In this document: positions 60,781 to 64,000 of the stretch, in pieces
How positions within the stretch are numbered: position 1 is the first letter of the stretch
Layout: each line of letters opens with the position of its first letter
NCBI GenBank assembly: GCA_009377755.1
Contig: WHTM01000022.1
Coordinates: forward strand, 1-64,000
DNA from: Hyphomicrobiales bacterium
GTDB lineage: Bacteria; Pseudomonadota; Alphaproteobacteria; Rhizobiales; Xanthobacteraceae
Length of the DNA: 64,000 nt
Direction: 5' to 3'
The notes under the pieces: model-generated
The model's input: the letters and a program-made list of their open reading frames with translations, nothing else
Told to the model about the DNA's origin: nothing
The model's database searches: none
Position numbers and translations under genes: made by a program

Positions 60781-61050
60781 TGGAGAGCGTCAATGATCTC
60801 ACTTTATGATGATTTCAAACGGCGATAGATCGTCCGAAGGACGCGAGCAATTATGAAATCAAATGCTCGTATCGACACTAAGACATCAAAGCTCATTGAC
60901 CACTGAGACACGATCGCAGTCTGTCGAGCAGCGAACGCAGGAAGCTTGCCGAATACCTGAAACTGCACCAATCGGAAATTCTGAGGAGGGTAAGGATCGT
61001 CTTTGGCGATTCATCGCTGCCGGCCGCAACTCAATAAGAATGCGTGAAAG

Positions 61051-61084
61051 GTAGAGGGCGCAAGAGCGCAACGTATTGTGCCGC
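61051..61084 (+). repeat. REP palindrome, copy 2 (degenerate)
   Basis: GTAGAGGGCGCAAGAGCG ... CGTATTGTGCCGCC, a decayed member of the same family, directly adjoining the 3' end of the RAYT relic. Confidence 0.7.
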
Positions 61085-61087
61085 CTA

Positions 61088-61400
61088 TCATGAGACGCGC
61101 TCTCCAAAATCGCCCATGGCAGTCATGTCACCCGCCCAGTCCTCGGGGAAAACGCCGAGATTTACATCTCGATGAAAGGAAGAAAAATGGCCAATTAACC
61201 ACGCGCGCGACCGGCGTTGCCAGATTCCCCGCTCGCCACGCGCTTGGCGAACCGGGCTGATCTGCTCACGCCGAGGCAGCTGCCGGGAAAACCATGATTT
61301 GATCCATCTCCACCGGATCGAAAAGTTTTGGTCGTCGGGCGGCAAGGTCCACACCGCATGGAGATGATCTGGGAGGACCACGAAGGGATCGATCTGAAAT
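61088..61400 (-). pseudogene. REP-associated tyrosine transposase (RAYT) relic
   Basis: On the minus strand the frame reads FQIDPFVVLPDHLHAVWTLP, PDDQNFSIRWRWIKSWFSR and RGERGIWQRR, typical of RAYT/Y1-transposase proteins (DHLHAV is the HUH-like metal site). The middle with the catalytic tyrosine and the HNPVK-type region is deleted; it resumes at FSSFHRDVNLGVFPEDWAG before the stop at 61088. The N-terminus is also truncated. Hence inactive, with its REP palindromes on both sides. Confidence 0.75.
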
Positions 61401-61566
61401 GAATATTTTTGCTATGTACGGCGGGTGGCCTCGCGCAGCGCGTCGATGTTGTCCGTCAGGAGCCTCGACTGGCGGTCAAGGACGGTTACCGTGAAGAACC
61501 AGCATCCGCCGGGAACAAACGCGCGGCGATAGTTCGGCATGGGTGGACGCTAGGGCATAGCTCAAG

Positions 61567-61599
61567 ACGGCGCAATACGCTTCGCTATTGCGCCCTACG
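61567..61599 (-). repeat. REP palindrome, copy 3, inverted
   Basis: GGCGCAATA ... TATTGCGCC with GTAGG on the minus strand. Nearly identical in reverse orientation to 60749-60781. Together these two bracket the RAYT relic. Confidence 0.85.
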
Positions 61600-61607
61600 C
61601 GTGATAA

Positions 61608-62186
<579 letters not shown>

Positions 62187-62214
62187 TCAGATAAACGGAC
62201 CTGGAGGTTCGCAC

Positions 62215-63414
62215 ATGCTCACCAAAGCCAAGCCGTCGGATATCCGGTCAACCATCCCGTTCGACTCGGACCTGCTAGACCGGCTGATGGACGAGGCCGG
62301 GATCGACGTTCTGATCGTGAACTCGAAGCACAACATTCAGTACCTGCTCGGCGGCCACCGCTCGTTCTTCTTCGACTACATGGACGCGATGGCGCTGAGC
62401 CGCTACCTGCCGGTGCTGGTCTACCCCAAGGACGAGCCCGAAAAGGCCGGCTACTTCGGCCACCGGCTGGAAACGCATCAGACGGAGATCAAGCCGTTCT
62501 GGACGCCGGTGTGCATCACCAACAATTCGACCACCACGGACACGATGGCGAAGGCCGTCGATCACCTACGCAAGATCGGCGTGAAGGCGCGCCGCATCGC
62601 GGTCGAGTACGGGTTCCTGCCGGTGGACGCCGCAGTGGCGTTGCGCGCCGCGAACCCCGACGCCGAGATGGTGGACGCCGTCTTCATGATGGAACGGCTG
62701 CGCGCCCGCAAGACGCCGGAGGAACTGGAGAAACTGCGTATCGCGTCCGATTTGGTGCTCGAATCCATGCAGGCGGTGATTGCCAACCATGGACCGGGCA
62801 CGACCAAGCAGGAGCTCAACGACGCGCTCAAACGTGAGGAGGTCAACCGCGGGCTCACGTTTGAGTATTGCCTGATCGCGGCGGGCGCAAGCCACAACCG
62901 CGCCCCGTCGCCGCAGCGCTGGGAGAAGGGCGACGTGCTCTCGATCGACTCCGGCGGCAACTATCACGGCTATATCGGCGATATCGCGCGCATGGCGCTC
63001 CTCGGCGAACCGGACGCGGAGCTGGAAGACCTGCTGGGCGAGATCGAGGACATCCAGCGCGCCGCCTTCAAGCCGATCAAGGCCGGCGTCATGGGCGGCG
63101 AAATCTATGCGGCGGGCGAGGGGCGCATGCGCCGGTCGAAACTGCACAACCACATGGAATTCCTGGCACACGGCATGGGTCTGGTCAGCCACGAGATTCC
63201 GCATCTGACGCGGCGCGGCCCGTCGCCCTACGGTGACGAGGACGCGCACAAGCCGCTCGAAGCGGGTTATGTGATCTCGGTCGAGACCACGCTCAAGCAC
63301 CCGAGCCGCGGCTTCATCAAGCTCGAGGACACCGTGATCGTGACCGACGCCGGTCACGATATCTATGGCGAGGGCGCGCGCGGCTGGAACCGCGGCGGGA
63401 CGGCGGTCGGCTAG
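62215..63414 (+). CDS. M24 family metallopeptidase (Xaa-Pro peptidase-like)
   Basis: A 399-residue pita-bread fold protein with an N-terminal creatinase-type domain. Metal ligands as expected for the M24 fold: Asp in LSIDSGGNYHGYIGDIARMA, His in FLAHGMGL, Glu residues in ISVETTL and KLEDTVIV. GCCTGGAGG-like site before ATG 62215, 28 bp after the dioxygenase stop. In this operon a C-N hydrolase/amidohydrolase role in aromatic breakdown is as likely as dipeptide cleavage. Confidence 0.85.
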   Translation: MLTKAKPSDIRSTIPFDSDLLDRLMDEAGIDVLIVNSKHNIQYLLGGHRSFFFDYMDAMALSRYLPVLVYPKDEPEKAGYFGHRLETHQTEIKPFWTPVCITNNSTTTDTMAKAVDHLRKIGVKARRIAVEYGFLPVDAAVALRAANPDAEMVDAVFMMERLRARKTPEELEKLRIASDLVLESMQAVIANHGPGTTKQELNDALKREEVNRGLTFEYCLIAAGASHNRAPSPQRWEKGDVLSIDSGGNYHGYIGDIARMALLGEPDAELEDLLGEIEDIQRAAFKPIKAGVMGGEIYAAGEGRMRRSKLHNHMEFLAHGMGLVSHEIPHLTRRGPSPYGDEDAHKPLEAGYVISVETTLKHPSRGFIKLEDTVIVTDAGHDIYGEGARGWNRGGTAVG

Positions 63415-63592
63415 TGGCCCGGGCTAGCAGCACAGTATTGCGGAAAAGCCTTCGCACCCAGCGCAAAGCCTTGGATCAATAGAATAATCGGCGCTACAGT
63501 CGGGGCGCGTGAGGCTCGCCGCTGGGGATGGCGGCATTGCGGCAACGTCGGCAACAACGGCGGACTGGCGGAATTGGGAGGCGAGGGAGGCA

Positions 63593-64000
63593 TTGACCGA
63601 TACGACCCAAGGCGGGCCGCCGGAGGGCGGCGTTCCGGCTGACGCATCGACTGTGGGGCCTTCCGCGGCCGAGATCGAGTCGGCGGTCGCGTTCAGCCCG
63701 CTAATGGCGCGCGTCGATGTCGCGGTCGCAGCCCTTCTCGCGCTCGTTGCCGCTACGATCACCGTTGCGATGCCGATGCTGATCGCCTCCGGGGGCATCG
63801 ATACCGAGCGTGATTTCTCGACGCTTTCGCCCGCACTGATCCCGCGGCTGGCGTTCGGACTGCTCACCGTGCTCGCGATCGTCGCCCTAATGGCGGCCGT
63901 CAGGACGGTGCGGAGCGGCGTGGGTCGCCCGCGTGCTGCCGAGGTCGGCCGGATGCAGCGCGCCGCCATCGCGGCCCTCATCGCCATTGCCTACGCCGCC
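63593..64000 (+). CDS. TctB-type tripartite transporter small permease, incomplete
   Basis: From TTG 63593, with GGGAGGCGAGGGAGG directly before it, the frame runs open to the right edge (136 residues). A Gly/Pro/Ala-rich N-terminus is followed by a first span (VAVAALLALVAATITVAM), the loop ERDFSTLSPALIPRLAF and further spans, as in TctB proteins. ATG 63704 is an alternative start. TctA and TctC genes would be expected to the right. The 63415-63592 stretch holds its likely promoter. Confidence 0.7.
   Translation, partial: MTDTTQGGPPEGGVPADASTVGPSAAEIESAVAFSPLMARVDVAVAALLALVAATITVAMPMLIASGGIDTERDFSTLSPALIPRLAFGLLTVLAIVALMAAVRTVRSGVGRPRAAEVGRMQRAAIAALIAIAYAA

Noticed and set aside
60749-61599. 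Possible CRISPR-like repeats
   Set aside because: Units are few, palindromic, irregularly spaced and inverted; they are REP elements.

Overview
The window is high-GC, alphaproteobacterial DNA, most likely Hyphomicrobiales (a Bradyrhizobium/Rhodoplanes-like lineage). This is inferred from the gene content, from a phage-borne GcrA homologue, from TRAP-TAXI and TctB uptake genes, and from short palindromic elements typical of that group. No rRNA or tRNA gene and no CRISPR array was seen.

Layout. Positions 1-384 hold the N-terminal part of an IS630-type transposase running off the left edge. Positions 385-931 have no convincing gene but contain imperfect direct repeats and a cluster of GANTC sites. 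Positions 932-38034 are a nearly complete Mu-like (transposable) prophage. It has an S24-type repressor facing a Cro/Ner-like regulator across three matching operators, a block of small early genes, MuA transposase and MuB ATPase, a DnaA-domain-IV protein, Gam, GemA, a GcrA homologue and a Mor-type activator. A lysis cassette follows (GH108 endolysin, nested spanins), then Mu-type DNA packaging and head genes (gp25-gp30, protease I with nested scaffold, head protein T). The tail is of the non-contractile siphovirus type: tail tube, tail chaperone pair with a programmed -1 frameshift, tape measure. A distal module in the same order as gene transfer agent genes g12-g15 and two fibre-type proteins complete it. 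Three likely cargo (moron) genes interrupt it: a zinc-ribbon/HEPN-like gene at 11.6-12.8 kb, and two antisense membrane-protein genes at 19.7 and 21.4 kb. Several palindromic elements of host type lie inside the prophage, two of them in frame within genes.

Positions 38290-64000 are chromosomal. First come an outer-membrane MetA-type protein and a secreted alkyl sulfatase, a methyltransferase relic, alaX-sseA, a glycosyltransferase-like gene and a cysteine synthase. Two tandem MetE-like paralogues follow. A minus-strand cluster encodes a MASE1 histidine kinase, a FixJ-type regulator, a small membrane protein, a Ca2+/Na+ antiporter and a TerC protein. The last two are each preceded by the same potential RNA structure, which I cannot assign to a known family. 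Then come three tandem TAXI binding proteins with one fused TRAP permease, a lone NMT1-like binding protein, a DapA-family lyase/aldolase, a decayed REP-associated (RAYT) transposase flanked by its palindromes, 3-hydroxyanthranilate dioxygenase, an M24 peptidase-family enzyme, and the start of a TctB-type transporter gene.

The chromosomal part suggests a scavenging lifestyle: organic-acid uptake, sulfate ester and aromatic catabolism, and sulfur amino acid metabolism. The prophage looks intact in gene order. Its exact ends and 5-bp target duplication could not be located.
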